NCBI RefSeq assembly: GCF_016658545.1
Contig: NZ_JACVZC010000023.1
Coordinates: forward strand, 1 to 64,000
Direction of reading: 5' to 3'
From: Pseudomonas sp. S37
GTDB taxonomy: Bacteria; Pseudomonadota; Gammaproteobacteria; Pseudomonadales; Pseudomonadaceae
DNA length: 64,000 nt
Positions 63,159-64,000 of the stretch are shown piece after piece. Within the stretch, counting starts at the first letter, position 1. Every line of letters starts with the position of its first letter. Below the pieces are notes generated by a model. It was not told the origin of the DNA, searched no databases, and saw only the letters and a list, made by a program, of their open reading frames with translations. The position numbers and the translations under genes were made by a program.

Positions 63159-64000
63159 ATGGCTGTTGGTCTTGGTCCTTTGCCCACCCTGCACCCGGTT
63201 CCGGGTTTTGAACTCGGCATCGCTTCTGCCGGCATCAAGCGCCCGGGGCGCAAGGATGTGGTGGTCATGCGCTGTGCCGAAGGCTCCAGCGTGGCTGGCG
63301 TGTTCACCCTCAACGCCTTCTGCGCGGCGCCGGTGATCCTGTCCAAGCAGCGTGTACAGGGCACCGTGCGTTACCTGCTGACCAACACCGGCAATGCCAA
63401 CGCAGGTACCGGCGCGCCAGGCCTGGCCGCTGCCGAGCGCACCTGCGCCAAGCTGGCCGAACTGACCGGCGTACCCACCGAGTCGGTACTGCCGTTCTCC
63501 ACCGGCGTGATCGGTGAGCCACTGCCAGTCGAAAAGATCGAAGGCGCACTGCAAGCCGCCCTCGACAACCTGTCGGAAAACCACTGGGCTGAAGCCGCCA
63601 CCGGCATCATGACTACCGACACCCTGCCCAAGGGCGCCAGCCGCCAGTTCCAGCACGATGGCGTGACCGTTACCGTCACCGGCATCAGCAAGGGCGCCGG
63701 CATGATCCGCCCGAACATGGCCACCATGCTCGGCTACATTGCCACCGACGCCAAGGTTGCCCCGGCGGTACTCAAGGACCTGATGCTGGACGGTGCCAAC
63801 AAGTCGTTCAACCGCATCACCATCGATGGCGACACCTCGACCAACGACTGCTGCATGCTGATCGCCACCGGCAAGGCCAACCTGCCGGAAGTCACCGAAG
63901 CCAGCGGTGCACTGTTCGAAGCGCTGAAAAAGGCTGTGTTCGAAGTGTGCATGGAAGTGGCCCAGGCCATCGTCCGTGACGGCGAAGGCGCGACCAAGTT
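63159..64000 (+). CDS. argJ: Glutamate N-acetyltransferase / amino-acid acetyltransferase ArgJ (5' part)
   Basis: ArgJ recycles the acetyl group from N-acetylornithine to glutamate in arginine synthesis. The visible 280 residues start [20 protein letters not shown] after TAGGAGCG and include [48 protein letters not shown] (self-cleavage before the Thr of ATM gives alpha and beta subunits) and [18 protein letters not shown]. The gene is cut by the window edge; about 125 residues are missing. Whether it has the N-acetylglutamate synthase activity is not decidable here. Confidence 0.96.
   Translation, partial: MAVGLGPLPTLHPVPGFELGIASAGIKRPGRKDVVVMRCAEGSSVAGVFTLNAFCAAPVILSKQRVQGTVRYLLTNTGNANAGTGAPGLAAAERTCAKLAELTGVPTESVLPFSTGVIGEPLPVEKIEGALQAALDNLSENHWAEAATGIMTTDTLPKGASRQFQHDGVTVTVTGISKGAGMIRPNMATMLGYIATDAKVAPAVLKDLMLDGANKSFNRITIDGDTSTNDCCMLIATGKANLPEVTEASGALFEALKKAVFEVCMEVAQAIVRDGEGATK

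Overview
The window is chromosomal DNA of a Pseudomonas, most likely of the P. putida group. The evidence is a GC-rich genome with strong Pseudomonas codon use, inverted pairs of the P. putida-type REP (core TTCGCGGGTRAACCCGC) in many gene gaps, a methionine gamma-lyase carrying the catalytic residues of the P. putida enzyme at the same positions, and the gene order rplM-rpsI-petABC-sspAB and rsmI/rnpB/mraZ...lpxC-secA-argJ. Species assignment rests on recognition of these features, not on a search.

Layout. 1-7.5 kb: yaaA (-), a secreted NodB-fold protein with a damaged active site, phoH, moaCDE (molybdopterin synthase and precursor step), rhlB (-) and a carboxylesterase (-). 7.6-12 kb: a sigma-54 promoter followed by the general L-amino-acid ABC importer aapJQMP. 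12.1-17.9 kb: the regulated protease algW (-), a Nif3-family protein, and the sulfate-activation genes cysD and cysNC, which are separated by a 498-bp insertion carrying a four-helix-bundle protein gene and flanked by inverted repeats.

17.9-22.6 kb is the accessory region, visibly richer in A+T. It holds a small secreted protein that is essentially a free-standing S74 intramolecular-chaperone/peptidase domain, a 3' remnant of a Cys/Met-metabolism PLP gene, a frameshifted small gene, and a bacteriocin locus on the minus strand: an intact S-type pyocin with HNH DNase domain plus immunity gene, followed by an orphan toxin domain that has lost the HNH metal ligands plus a second immunity gene. 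22.6-31 kb: mdeR/mdeA, zapG, an alpha/beta hydrolase, trpS with an extra C-terminal domain, zapE, a GlxA-type regulator and a Tas-type aldo-keto reductase.

31-41 kb: rplM-rpsI; petABC (cytochrome bc1); sspA-sspB; then a minus-strand envelope/replication block dolP-diaA-yraN-lpoA opposite rsmI, and the RNase P RNA. 41.4-59.4 kb: the complete division and cell wall (dcw) cluster mraZ-rsmH-ftsL-ftsI-murE-murF-mraY-murD-ftsW-murG-murC-ddlB-ftsQ-ftsA-ftsZ-lpxC, mostly with overlapping stop/start codons, driven at least from a sigma-70 promoter followed by three 10-bp-spaced GTGG(G/C) MraZ-type boxes. 59.4-64 kb: dciA (-), secA and the 5' part of argJ, which runs off the window.

No tRNA, rRNA, CRISPR array or insertion-sequence transposase was seen. 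Eleven REP pairs in two sequence classes and a second repeat family built on AGCTTGCAG-type words account for most of the non-coding structure.
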